A DNA stretch of 64,000 nt from Hypericum androsaemum (taxonomy: Eukaryota > Streptophyta > Magnoliopsida > Malpighiales > Hypericaceae). Where the stretch lies: positions 4,022,707-4,086,706 of the forward strand of contig OZ023182.1 in assembly GCA_963995505.1 (NCBI GenBank), in the 5' to 3' direction. The translations under genes were made by a program, and so were the position numbers. The first letter of the stretch is position 1. The number at the start of each line of letters is the position of its first letter. This document shows, piece by piece, positions 23,491 to 36,318 of this stretch. The notes under the pieces were generated by a model that saw only the letters and a list, made by a program, of their open reading frames with translations, did not search any database and had not been told where the DNA came from.

Positions 23491-24339
23491 ACAATATGAG
23501 AATCAAAGTTAAATACCTAATAGACGATAATTTTTATTAGTTCTGTACGTGGTATCGAAATAGATTACATCACCGAAGATCTTGTAGTCCATTCTCATTT
23601 TTTTGTCGGCCCAAAAGATGTTTGTAATTTGTTCTTCACCGTTCACTTCAATTTCGTAATAAAAAGACAGATTCATAAATGCTTCAATTCTGAAATATTC
23701 TTGTAATAAAGTAGCTTCACCAAATTTTATCATTTTCTGTCGTCGTGTGCCCAAATGGTTCTTCAAATCAATAGGAAGGAACCCAAGCTTTTCTGCTCCT
23801 CCAACTACCTTTGCCATCAGTTCATAAGAAGACCTGAGCGGAATGCCTACATCATTGTTTATTCTTGCAATTTGTTGCTGCATTGAATTGACTTTCCTGT
23901 TGGATCTTAGTATGTAAGCCAACTCTCCGCCGAGAAGATCATGGTTATGTTGTACATCCCACTCCTTTATGAAATAAAATAAATTCTCAACTGAAAGGTG
24001 AAATGTGATAAGTGCTCCACACCCTGTTCTTTCTGAGCAGTTTTATTTTTTGGGACTTCACACGTCCTACGAACGCCCTCCTTATTGCAAAGATATCTGA
24101 TATAGTGTATCTATGTAGTCTTTTCACCATTGATTTTCTTAGGCTTTTGATAATCTTTTCGCACACTAAATCCTTTTTTGTGGGCATAAGAGAGGTAGAA
24201 GTTGAGAGTCTGATCCACCGTTTCAAATTGTATTGTAGACCACCATTCTCTTTTTTCCATTTCTTCAAGTTTTTCCCTTGATATGGTCATTGTTGGTGTC
24301 ACTGCAAAAGCGACACGAGTAAAGAATACATTAAAGGTC

Positions 24340-24890
24340 CATTTTTAGAAATATACAATAAAATCAATATCAGAATACGTCCAAACTAATATTCGAACAC
24401 GTCCAAACTAATATCATAACACATGCAAACCAATATCACAACACAAACAAACCAACATCAGAACACGTCCAAACCATTATCAAAAATATCGAAACCAATA
24501 TCAGACATTAAGATAACCGATATTACAACAAAAGCAAACTAATATCAAGATAGATGAAAGTCGATATCTTACCAAATTCGGACCACAACCAATATCTGGG
24601 CCAATCCAAACAAATATCATAAATTATACAAACCAATATCGGAAGACAATCAAACCAATATCAGAACACATCCAAACCAATATCAAAACATATCATAACC
24701 AATATCACATCACCTTCAAACCCATATCATAACACAAGGACATACCCATACCACAACACAAGCAAACCAATATCAAGCCAGATGAAACCGATATCTTTTC
24801 AAATACAAACCATTATCCAAACACAAACAGACCAATATCAGAGCAAATTCAAACAAATATCATACCTTCTATTCTGTCACCGTTTTGATT
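24340..24890 (-). repeat. 22-bp minisatellite between first and second transposase exons
   Basis: About 24 degenerate AACCAATATCA units on +, T-rich on the transposase sense strand. They fill the intron downstream of the exon beginning at 25198. Confidence 0.8.
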
Positions 24891-25583
24891 GTCGCTTAAA
24901 CATGTTTGTCTGGTATCTTGGTTTACAGTTGTTCCACTAACATGTGTTTTATTATTTCCAATTTTACCGGTGGCGCTCCTTGACGGACTTTTTCAAAATC
25001 AATAACAACAGAGCAAATGTAACTAAATGAATATGAACATGCAAACCGAAGTTGAACCCGACTGCTTTAAAAAGCTTTTAAACTGAAACTTTTATAAGAA
25101 ATAAACAACTAGTATTTACCTCTAATTAACGAGATGTCATTTGTTTCACCATCCAAGCATTCATCTTCATTTTCCCGACTTATGTTTGCTGAAGCCATAG
25201 ACAGAAGTTGGGAAAGTTTTTCTCCGAATGGTTTAATACAACTTGGGAAATGATAGATCAAACTCAATTGGAATGGCAGAGAGGTGAAGCTCAATTGGAA
25301 ACAGCAACCGAGTGGGAGACGAATGGTTGAAGCTATCACTGCTGTCTGCGTTGGTTTACTTATTATTGGGTTTGCGGCGCTAGTAGACCAAAGGTCCCAG
25401 CTTTAATTTTGTCAAAATGCTGTCAGCCAAAATTATTTTCCTCCACGAAACCGTTTTCATTAACCTATTTCTATCATTGGTTCCATTATTTATGATTTTC
25501 CATTAATACTCCTGATCATATTTTTACTCCCTTTGGTCCATTTCAGTGGGGACAATCCCATCTAATCCATCCCCCAATCCACG

Positions 25584-28500
25584 GGTCTGAGTTTTATTTT
25601 GAAGAATTCGGTATTTAAGCCCATCATCATATTTACTCTCGCTTGGTTTATGGAAACCGAGCCTTTGAACCCACGGGTATGAAAACTCTATTAAAAAAAA
25701 TAAAAAATCGTTTTAAAACGATAAATGAATATATTACTTGCGACCACCTCAAAATCTTTTGAATTTTCGTTAAAAAAACTGATGCATATCATTACTTCGC
25801 AGATGATTTCCGTGTGCATTTTAATTTTTATTTGACTTGTTTGAATCTATGGTATAAGCACGTAATTTACACTCAAAATTATTTTGAGAAAAGGTGCCAT
25901 TATTTGGGGAGATACACAAAGCATCAAACCTCTCTCGTTAGACATATTTGTGCCATAAAGAACATAAAATAACATATGGAAGAAGAATTAAGACTTTTTA
26001 AAGGGCTAAGATTTTGAGAGGGAATACAAAGAAGATGAAGGGATGCCGGGATAGTGATGGGTATGTTATTTATTGGTACATAAATTTTATAATCTTTTTA
26101 AATTCTATTATGTTATTTTCCTTATATTTATTTAATCGATGACAAAACATGGTGTTGGTTTTCACCCATGTTGATCATGGGAATGCCACATCAACATGGG
26201 CTTGCCATACGTCATTGCCATGTGGTCATCCCTTGGATGATCACATCCTTTACATGCAAGGGATGTTTTTCCCTTTAAAAGGGAAAAAGAAAATGGAACG
26301 CGGTGGGGTTCCAACAACAAGAAAAAATTGACAACAATCTCACGAAAGATATTCGAAGTTTTGGACTTTGAATTTTTCGATTCTCTTAGTTCGACTTCGA
26401 GGTAGATAAATTTATGGAAATTGTTCTCGACTCGGATATATTATGAGCGAGAACTAACCAGTGACAAGACTCTGTTACGATCCTGTGGTTGATCTACGCT
26501 TCAACAAGTAAGTATATTTATGATTTAATAAATTTATTTGTTAATTAATTTAATGTTAATTATTTTATGATTTTTTGATTGTAATATGCTAATTTACTAT
26601 ATAGAAATCATCACATGGGAAGAAAAATTGTGTAAATTAGCGTGTTTTGTATCTTAATCTTTCTGAGACCATTGACAAACATGTTAAAACAAATTATAAT
26701 CCAAAACTTAATATTTAGAATGAGAAAATAAATACAACGGACAAGACCAGACCGGTGGATTCGTCAAATAATTATAGTTATAGCAACAACAACGTTGAAA
26801 AGTTGACCGTGGTTGAAGAATTGGCACAAGTGTTCATATTTGCACCCGAACCCATTTTGAGATAAGTAATACGGTCAACAATCTCCGTATCAAAGTGATT
26901 TTTTCACACATTAGGTCGAGATTAAAGATCACTTAAGATCAATCCGTCTCGATATATACGATTCCTACCCAAAACATAAAATATGAATAAATAAAATTTT
27001 CATATTTATAAACAAATCTATTATACTTATCTCCGCCTAATTTATCAATTCACCATTTAAAGAGAATGATCTTTTCCGGCACTGTTTTTAGGTTAACTCA
27101 AGCTTTTTACTTTTGAGATTTAGTTAGCTGGGTTCCGGTGCGTTTTCCATTTCTCAGTTTTGTTGTTTGCCTACATCCAATGATTTGCAGCAGATGAGGG
27201 CAGTGTTGTTACGTATTTAGGTTGATGGTTACCTACATCCAATACTTGCTGCAGATGTGGGAAAATCGTCGGCTTTGGTCCGGTCCTCTAGTCATAGTTT
27301 TTTTTTGGGTAATTAGATTAATTTCATTCAGCTCCTCTAGTCATAGCTTTTGTAGGTCCTATAGCATGTCCATCGAGCTGTTGTTTATGCCTTGGACATT
27401 CTCGTTCGAATTAGGCTGTTATTTCCAGGGTGTTATCTCCTTCGGAGAATGTTAGCTGACATTAAATTCATCAATTATTTAGGTTGTCTTTTTTTTATTA
27501 GCGCTTCCTCGTCTAGTAGGTTAATTCAGCTCTACGAGTCGATGCCCAGACTAAGACGACCAACCTATCACTTCTACAATTTGAAAATGTCGTGGAGTTT
27601 GTGTGTGTTTGAAAGTTTTGCTGTCTTGCTCCAACTTGTACTCCAAATATTTTAATCTATGCAAAGCGTCTAGGCACAACTTTTTTTAAAAAACGTTTTT
27701 ACTTTTGAAGTAAAAATTGGCTACCTATAAACGAACAAAAAATGCTGATCTAAACTACATAATAATACTTACAATTTAGTGATATGTTAAATCTTCTGAC
27801 ACACCATTCAAAATAAGTCTCAAATAATGGAGGAGTATCAAATAAAGCGATAATGTCTATATCCGGGCAGAAATACACGTACCACGGTTGGGATTGCGAA
27901 CTCTTTGTCTCGACAGAATACACTTTCTTTGTCATTTTTGAAGCGTCCGATTTCCAAACTAGTGCCCAACCTTTTCGAAACTCGTGTTCTTGAAATTTGA
28001 CCGAGTCTTTTTAATCCGATGGGTTGTAATTTGACCGAGTCATGTTGGCCAACAACTCGAGGTGTGAACTGTAACTCAATTTTTCTCCGAGCTCATTAAC
28101 CAGAAAAATCCTCGGTGCATGGGTTGGAATTGAAGTGGAGAAGATAAGGAAAAGGGAGAAAGAACAGGAAAAAAAGGAATTCACGTTCGTCCTTTTTCAA
28201 GTCACCTGTTTTGTACTTTCTTTGATTCCATAGTCAGAGTATACTTCAGCGAAATTGGCATTATGCGAGGGGAGGCGACACACAAAATCACTCAAGCTAC
28301 CAAATAGACAACACAAAATCACCACCCACTAATAAAAAATTTGTAATATCATAAATTATATTGTGTTTAATAATATACCATATTATTTTAATAAAAATAT
28401 TTAGCATTAATATTTGTAATACTGATTTTTTAAAATAAAATATCGAAGATAGAAATAAATTCGTAAGTTTTATCATAAATTGAAAAAATTGTAAAATTGT

Positions 28501-29352
28501 AATTTACTATACCGATTACACTTGTAAATAGTTTTACAATTCTTTTGTATTAACCTACACCGGTTGGATTAATATATATCAACCCCATTTATTCATTAAT
28601 GGAATTATTTATCATTGGTTTAAAACAATTTGCAATATCTACAGCCCAACATCTCCGTTGAATGACATATGCAGCAACCCCTTTTGGTACAGAAAACATG
28701 TTTAAGTTAAAATAAAATACGGGTCATTTGAATTTACCAAATCCATAAATATTAACCAATTTGATTATAATATGTTAATGATCCTAATCAAGCTAACACC
28801 AAGGTTTAATTTGTATTTTTTTTAACAGAATATTAATTCAGAGACTTCAGCACCCACACATTTATGTATCAAGTCAGGTTCATATTTACGAGTAGGTTCT
28901 AAATCTGGTATAGAGCCTTATTTTAAAAACAAACCTGAATCCAGTCTTATCGTAGACCGTTAAAGTCAACGGATTTAAGATCGAAAAGATAAGTAGTGCC
29001 ATAATTAATTACCATTGCTTCTAAAACGGTACGGAGGAAAGTATAAAAAATTGGTCGAATTCACTTAAGAACGTATCGACTGAAAGAGGGGCATCTAATC
29101 CGTTACTTGTCAAAAATAGTGCTAATAATTGAACAAGGATTCGTTTTGGATTCATCAAACTAACATCAAATTTACAAATTGTTATCCATGTATAAATTAA
29201 CAAATTAAACAAACAAAAGAATAATGTGTCAGTGGGCAATTGACCCCTCCTCAGTCCTAACAAGGAGCTTCACGTTGAAACAGGCAGGTGCATGGCCAAG
29301 AAGAACTCTAAAACATTGCAGAGTTCATCTCGAACCAAACAGCAGCTGTCTC
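25584..29352. other. Intergenic stretch between large MULE and IQM gene
   Basis: AT-rich. At 26150-26510 a TGTTGG...CAACA segment with a short TTTAAAA block recalls an LTR, but no target duplication was found. At 27168-27265 a segment is imperfectly duplicated (CCTACATCCAAT...GCAGATG). No coding feature is supported. Confidence 0.45.
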
Positions 29353-31404
29353 TTAACAGGCAACTTGTACCCTCGGACTAGGTAGTCCCATGCATGCAAG
29401 CCTGGGAGAGACTTTGATCTTCGGGCTCGGCCTTGGCGAGGGGATCGGAAGCGGGCTGTTTACGCGGCCTGGTGTGACTCTAGGCGACAAGCTGACTTGC
29501 TCCAGCGCCTGGAACCGTATCTCTGCTGGGTAGTCGCTTACGCAGCCAATCCTCGGACCAATTCCGCTCGACCATTTGCACGACAGGCGCTTGGACGCGT
29601 CGAATGCTGGTTGATTAGCGGCTGCATTGTTGGTTGCTTTGTTAGCCTCGATCGCGTTTTGGATCACGCTTGCGACGGTCTCCTTCGACTCCTCCTCGGA
29701 TTTGTTGGATCCCGCCCTGGCGATACTCGACGAAGCGTCATCGTCATCGACTGCGCATCTCTGCAGAGGAAATGGAAGTTGTTATTGGTATGAGTTGTAG
29801 CAAAGATTAAAGAAAAACCGGCAGACTGATTGTCTATTGCTCAATTATTACCTTGACATTCGTTAGGTCGAGTTTGTTCTGCTCAAGGAAACTGATGAAC
29901 TCATTGAAATTGTCTTCGGTCGGGAGATAATGCCCACTGTAAGGCCAAATTGCCTCAAGAACACCATCACGAGCAACCAATCTTCCAGCAGCCGTAATCG
30001 CCGCCCCGGATAAGAAACTCGAGTGCTGGAAATTGCCCTTCTTCTTCTGCCCCACGAACAAGGTTCTGGATGTGCTAAGCACAAAAATCCACTTGGAACC
30101 CTCCTCTGTATGAAGCAGCCTACCGTCTAGGCGGTACACGAGCTTTCCACTCTCCACAATCACTTCGTACACTTCCCTCTCTTTCTGCAATTAACAACAA
30201 AAGCACAGATTGTTTGTTTTAGAAGCAAATTAACCAGAGAGAGAGAGAGAGAGACCGTGTTCTTCGTATTGAGTTGAATGACTTACTGGTCCAAGATAGG
30301 TAATGCATTGGCTCTGCAGGCGCTGCCTCGGGCATTTCTCGAGGTTTACTTCCTTCCCATCGCCAACGTCCAACCTTCAGTTGATAATGAGCCAAAAGGT
30401 TCAGCAAAAGATCACACGCAAACTGCATCATCGGGACGATTGCGAATTCGGTGGAGCTTATAAGCTTACCAGTAGAAGAAAGGCTGCGTGCTCATGCTTG
30501 CTGACCAGACATCGTAGTAGAGGTGCAGATTGTGTCCGTATCGGTGTCGTGCATCGATCTGTCAAGAACATTTAGCGCGCGGATAGTCAGAAAACGATCA
30601 GTTAATCCGCTTGGAGTCACATATTGAGAGAAGATGATCACTTACAGCTTCAAGCCAGTGCTGGAGGGCCAACTTTTGAGCATTCTCATCTTTGGACAGA
30701 CCCTTCCCGACCTTGGCAAGCCGGGCGGTGGCCCTTGTCCACCTTGAAGCAGCAGTTTCCTTCTTGTCTATGTCAAAGAATGATACAGATAATTTCTCAA
30801 GAGCAGCAGAGTCCAGTGCTTTCCACCTAAACCAGTCAAAAAAAAAAAAAAGGAGAGCACCATAGCCATTAGTTACTAAAACTTGCCAAACAAACAAATA
30901 AATATAATTTCAAAGATAATTTTAAGAAGCCACTAACCATAGCTCCTCAGCCAAGACAGCACAATCAGCAAGGTTCCTCCTCGTCCTGTAACTCTTGTAC
31001 ACCTTCTGGACTTTCGTTGCAGCTTCATCAAGCTCGGTCTTCGGCTTCGGAGAGACGAACACGAATGGCTTGGCAGCTTCATCGACCTCGCTCCTCGGCT
31101 TCTTCGGAGAGAAGAACACGGATGGCGGCTCGGGGAGTTGTATGGTTGGCTTGGTAATGCTCTCGATATGGCCCTTCTTCCTCAGAGGGACTACTGGATG
31201 ATGATCATCATGTTCATCCCACTCCTTAAAACTCAGTGACCTGGCAAGCTCCTTGGCAGCTCCGGAGTCCTGTCTCTTGAAGCTGCTCGTTCGAATCGCC
31301 ATTCTTATGGACCTCGTCCCTGTGGTTGATGCGACCACGTCAAAGATGTTGTATCCAAGAATCTCGTTCCATGCTGATGAGAGAATCGAAAGGGAAAGAC
31401 CCAT
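29353..31404 (-). CDS. IQM4: IQM-family calmodulin-binding protein, IQM4 type by position
   Basis: Six exons on the minus strand: 31404-30938, 30826-30646, 30558-30470, 30374-30287, 30184-29852 and 29760-29353, giving 521 aa (family members run about 500-560). All junctions are GT-AG and in phase. It starts [12 protein letters not shown], the family N-terminus. An IQ motif lies at about 127-150 ([17 protein letters not shown]). The conserved core includes [54 protein letters not shown] and [19 protein letters not shown]. The C-terminus is Ser/Pro-rich and basic ([16 protein letters not shown]). IQM proteins bind calmodulin without calcium; several act in light, stress or stomatal responses. 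A nearer start at 31425 is in frame but less family-like. The IQM4 symbol rests on order with MAX1 and IQD. Confidence 0.93.
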
Positions 31405-32911
31405 CTGACACACACAAACACACAATTCTCTTCTCTTCTCTTGTTTGTTGGTGTTGATGATTTATATTTTCTTGGTGAAGGTGAAGGTGAAGGTGAAGGA
31501 GGAGGTGTTAGTTGGGAATGAGGTGGAGAAGAATGGAGGAGGTAGGTGGGTTTATATAGATAAGAGCTTAGTGGAAAAAGAAACCAAGGGCTAAGTTGGA
31601 AAAATCAAAGTCAATAGTTTGGAAAATATATAGCCAACAAAAACAAGTCCTGGGCGTGCAGCTGCTGCTAGAAAATTAGTGAGAGCTTGGAATTTGGCGG
31701 GTAAGGGAGGGAACTTCAAGGAAGCTTGTGCGAAGGATTGGAGAAGGTACCTCTTATCTTTCTTTTTTGGGAGTAAATAACCATCGCCAACCATGTGTTT
31801 TTTGTAAATAAATCGCCTACCATATGTTTAATCTGTTTATTTTTGTATGGTTTTATTTAGTGGGTAATGGTTACTAATTAAACTGGAATTACAGAAGAGA
31901 AAGAAATATCGAAAATAAAAGACACGTTATTTGTTATTACAGTTCATCAATTTATTACAATGATGTCAGCGAGCATTTATAGAAAAAAGATACAATCCTA
32001 CTATAGTCCTAATAGAACTCTACTAGTTCATTGATACTTGTGTGTTACTGTACAATCCATCAAACTGCATAATCGACACGTTTCTAGCCGCTTATACTAT
32101 ATAGATTGAATAAATTTCAAATTTAAATTATTCGACTAAATAGTTATTTAAATACTAGATAACATTAAAAAAAACAAGTTTGACTATATGGGCTTTAGAC
32201 ACATTTCCTTTGACTGTTCGCTCCATCCATAAGTTTCTACTTGCGTCTCTTTTAATTTTCGTTAGTCACTTGCATGTCTTCATGTATTGATAGGGCGGGG
32301 TGGTCTATGTATCATGAAATTACTAATTAGTTTTGAGTCTTACAATGTAAAATTACATCGATTTTAACATTAAGATAGGATTTTATTCTATCAAATTATC
32401 TTTTTCCTACCGTGATTTTTTCTCATGGAATTTTATCGCGGTAGGATTCTGACGAGGCAGACGATCGTAATTTCATGAAAAGTAATTCTCATGAAAAATA
32501 ATTCTACACTAAATAGGTTATATATATTATTACTATTATTAATAAATTCACTTATCAAAGCAATAGTATGAATGGATAGACAAGTAAGAAATAACGTAAA
32601 TTTCCATAAAATGAAATAGAGTTAACTTAAAATAAGGCAGAGCAATAATATTTATATAATTTCTATTATTTGAATGAGTGAAAGTCATCTCTGATAAGTT
32701 ATTACATCAGGTAACATTTTTTGAAAAGTATTTTTTATATCTCATGTTTAAACCATGATTATGAACTTCAAGTCTGAACTCTTCTTCAATCATTTAAGTT
32801 ATGTCTCAAAACATAATTCTGAATTATTTTTAATTGTATGTTACTCTTCCCCTTTCGGTTTGAGTGAACAAAAGTAATTATTTTACAAATCTTATTATTC
32901 CACGAAAGGGC
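31405..32911. other. IQM promoter side and intergenic DNA
   Basis: The first ~200 bases hold a pyrimidine-rich leader and GAAGGT repeats on +, probably the IQM 5' untranslated region and promoter. The remainder is AT-rich with no gene recognised. Confidence 0.45.
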
Positions 32912-32920
32912 ATTTTTCAA

Positions 32921-33290
32921 GGGACCGAATTTGGTCATGGACTTCTTTTTCTAGGACCGTCCTGAAAAGTGAACAATTTTATTATAACTGTTCGAACCAT
33001 TGCATCATAACTAGGCGAACCATTATATCATAACTGACCAACCCAGTGCGTGTCGAACCATTGTATCATAATTGACCAACTGAGCGCGTGTTCTACTAAG
33101 TGTTCCAGGGCGAACTATTCTATCATAACTGGGCAACCATTCGTGACCGCTTTGGGCAAACCATTCCATCATAAATGGACTAACCATTTTATCATAACTG
33201 AGCAATCTATTACATCATAACTGACCAATCTAGTGCGTGTCCCAGAACGGTCCCGGACAAAAATTCACGTCTAGGGCCAAATCTGGTGCC
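32921..33290. mobile_element. Mutator-like MITE with internal minisatellite
   Basis: A 370-bp element flanked by the perfect 9-bp repeat ATTTTTCAA (32912-32920 and 33291-33299). The inverted ends run about 45 bp: GGGACCGAATTTGG on the left and GGCACCAGATTTGG on the right when reversed. The interior holds about eight loose copies of AACCATT..ATCATAACTG. It is non-coding. Confidence 0.87.
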
Positions 33291-33299
33291 ATTTTTCAA

Positions 33300-36200
33300 A
33301 CCCTCCTTTTACTCCCACATATTATCTCAATCTAAACACGAAAACCACCTCTGACTGACCACCTCCCCCGGCTTTGATGTTCATATTGATAAGAAATGAT
33401 CAAAATTGTTCGTTGAGAAAAAAAGAAAAATAATGGAGATTCAGTACTGACAAGTCTAGTATGTATTTCAATACACCCACGTGGAGATGTACCCCACAAT
33501 CCTATAACACATATAATCAACTTGTTTTTCTTTAAATCCGAACCATAATCAACTTGTTGTACATAATTATCATTTAGATCAAGTAGTAAGAAAAATTTTC
33601 TAAAATGTAATTCGAATTCTTGAAAAATAAAATTGTTAAATACTTATATTTTTTTTGTTATCATTAAAAATCTCATACAGTTCAAATTTATGTTTGTTGA
33701 TTTTAATGACCACCCGAATCTCATACTTATAATATTTAATGTAGAGAGAGACGCGTACATCAGGAATGTAAGCAATTTGCATGCTGTTTATCTCTCCTAA
33801 CATTAAATATCTGCTAATGGATCCGTCAGTCTGAGCAAGTTGTTTCAAGGAGTATACTATTTTTATACATCTGGTGGAAAAATATGCACTATTTTCTAAT
33901 CTATCTGTATCAGCAGCGGGTGTGTGTGTCAGAAACTTAAACAACGGGGAAGCCGCTTTGTTTCAAAATATCTATATATTTAGTATTGGACCATCAAATA
34001 GACGGTTTGTGAGGATTATTTATTCTTCTCTGGTAAAACTGGATATTACTTTTTTTTTGCTTGGACCATCATGTTTCCTTAAAACAATTGATTTAAATAA
34101 TTTTCTAGAACCTACTACTTGTCAAAGTCTCGGTAACGAAAGTGGTCATCCAATTGCCTTTTTTTTTGTTCAAACTTCAAAGATCTTTACAGGATTGGAG
34201 AGAATGTTGGACCTGATGATACAGTGGCCGCCTTGAATTAGTGTGTTAAAATTATGTTAATGTATAACTTGCATAATCATAAAGAAAATTAATCAAAACA
34301 AAAATATTTTTATATTCAACTCAAAACTTTAAATTAACAAGTTGATAGATTTTTAATATTTATAAACAATTTTACCGTGGTTGTAATTGGCGGTGTGATA
34401 ACATCTTTATTGTGATGGATTTTGACTTCGTCAATGTGTGAGAGTCGTGTTGACAACAATAGCCACACATTCAACACGCTTTATTACAATGTTAGAATTT
34501 TCATATAAACTCAAAATCTTAAAACAACAAACTTATGAATTTTCAATAAATTCTAAACCAACGATGTGTAGTATTCTCCGTCACAATTGAAATGCCTTAT
34601 AAATCATCCATCACAATTTAGTAATAGTTACTAGGTTCCATCCCAGCTTTTCATTATGGCGTAAAAGAAACGTATTAGTATTATAATATATAATATGTTT
34701 TTTAAACCGGCATCCACACACTATTGCGCAGTTCAAATCGCATGAAAGTTTCGAAAAATGATAAAAAAATTTCCAACAATGATACATTTTACAATTAATA
34801 ATTAAACTAATAATTAAGTATTATTCGTTATAATATCGAATAGGTGGTGGATGGTCAATTGCACTAATTTCCCACGTCTCTTTGTCAAGCTGGCGAAACG
34901 AAGGAGAGCAAAAGCGAGTTGACTCTCAGCACGTCAAAGCCTCAAATCAAGACCGGGGGAAGAGAGAAGTCAATTCTGAATTCCCAATGGTAAAACTTGT
35001 CATACCGATCAAGATAAGAAATGTCATATGACAAATAAGGACAAATAAAATAAATATAGAGATTGTAATAGTTATGTCTATCTTGAAGACGACGGTAGGG
35101 AGATATAGTTCCCATCATAATTATGGCATCCGTACAAAGGTATTCATTAACTCTGATTAAGACATGTCAGCTAGTTTGCATCATAATTATGCCTCCGTAC
35201 GAACATGCAACTTGCTGAATCAAAATGCCCGAACATATAGAGTTAATCATTAAGTGGTAAAACACTTGGGGTTAGCCTTATTAATTTAAAATAATTTTAG
35301 AAGAACTGTCTCTCAAATAGATTCGATAGTCTTTCAATAAAGATTTAAAAAAATGTCCGAACATCTCTTAAGTCCCATAATTTCACATAACCCATCCCCA
35401 TAAACATGTACGAAGAACCGGAACCGGAAGTTCTAAAAAACATTTTCTTGAGCAAAAGTTTATTAGTGTTGGATCTCTGACGATTTCAAACAACCTCCTA
35501 TTTCTCAATGCTATTAACCTTTTAAGACAAATGGCTGAATATGGTGAAGTAATTTCATATAAGTTGATTGACATATGTTTTCTTTAACAAAAAACCGACT
35601 TCCATTCTTAGATAATCAATGTGCATTCAGATTAGTGCGACATCCCATAGTTAGGATTCAACCTAAACTATTATTTTTGAAGGTTCAACCTGATATATTC
35701 TAATATCTATGCACACATTTTCATTCTGTCAGATAACTGATTTTTTAAAATCGATTTTACCATTATGGTATTTGTATACAAATTATTTCGCGTATGAAAT
35801 TTTATTCGAGCGATTATTGCACATTGCTACAATGCTATACGCCAACGGCGTAACATCTTAACCCCACACATCATTAAAAAAATCCATTTATGTCATAGTC
35901 TTTTAGGTTGGAAGATTAGCGTTATAATTATCTATTATTTGGTATAAATTTTGAAATATATATAAAATAATCCATTTACCAAAAAAAAACCCACACATCA
36001 TATCATAGTATTGGCCATTAATTGCCATCCGTGCAAGGTTCGCGTGACCTCTATCCATCCAGCTACAATGGTCCAAGCAATGGAGTTAATGACAGCCTCT
36101 TGGATCAGTTGTCGGCAACCCACTTGGCCTGTGTGCAGTTCGCTGCCCATAAATTATTCATCAGCTTTTTCTACTCCTCTTACATGTTCTTTGTCTTCAT

Positions 36201-36318
36201 GCCGACCTGATCCACCTAATTCAAACCCTATTAATTGCTCTCCGGAGTCCGGTGGTCCCCTTTCTCAATTTCTCAAGTCATAAATGAGAAAAGAAGACAA
36301 AGGGACACTTTTGATCGT
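33300..36318. other. Intergenic stretch, no gene seen
   Basis: AT-rich. Open frames at 33636-33944, 33874-34236 and 36011-36283 lack any family match, splice context or codon pattern that would support them. Confidence 0.45.

Larger units (their letters stand above)
21885..25198 (-). pseudogene. FAR1/FHY3-like Mutator transposase with SWIM zinc finger, inactivated
   Basis: Starts about 25198 (MASANISRENEDECLDG). Further exons run about 24300-24000 (FAR1-type DNA-binding domain, AHKKGFSVRKDYQKPKK), about 23990-23509, 23140-about 22395 and 22335-21885. The catalytic core holds Asp in VIYFDTTYRTNK, Asp in TIFTDQAQAI and Glu in QVVESCNS, matching the DDE residues of MULE/FAR1 proteins. The C-terminal SWIM finger is CSCRLYESLGLLCKHIL (CxC...CxH). 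In-frame nonsense codons break it: TAG after INGEKTT (about 24111) and TAA between VEFD and FWNKMIQE (22823-22825). Introns near 23200-23480 and 24340-24890 contain the minisatellite in sense orientation. A domesticated FAR1-related gene is the alternative, but the stops, flanking ULP gene and target duplication favour an element. Confidence 0.85.
14851..25574. mobile_element. 10.7-kb Kaonashi-like MULE with ULP1-like gene and FAR1-type transposase
   Basis: The 9-bp direct repeat CAATCCACG flanks this element at 14842-14850 and 25575-25583. The left end is GAAACTGGATTCAGTAGGGA; the right end, reversed, is GGGGATGGATTAGATGGGA, so terminal inverted repeats are short and degenerate. The left end matches the end of the element at 36328 (GCGATTGGATTGAGTGGAG), which independently supports the boundary. 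Inside are a ULP1-protease-like gene on + (15685-19711) and a transposase on - (25198-21885), convergent, with a repeat array between them. Arabidopsis Kaonashi MULEs and melon CUMULE pair a ULP-like gene with a Mutator transposase. Both genes here carry nonsense codons, so this copy is inactive. Confidence 0.8.

Noticed and set aside
26150..26510. Possible second solo LTR (TGTTGG...CAACA with a TTTAAAA block)
   Set aside because: No 5-bp target duplication at either end (CATGG versus AGTAA) and no second copy in the window.
33636..34236. Overlapping frames of 100-120 codons
   Set aside because: AT-driven openness in both strands, no family, no splice context.
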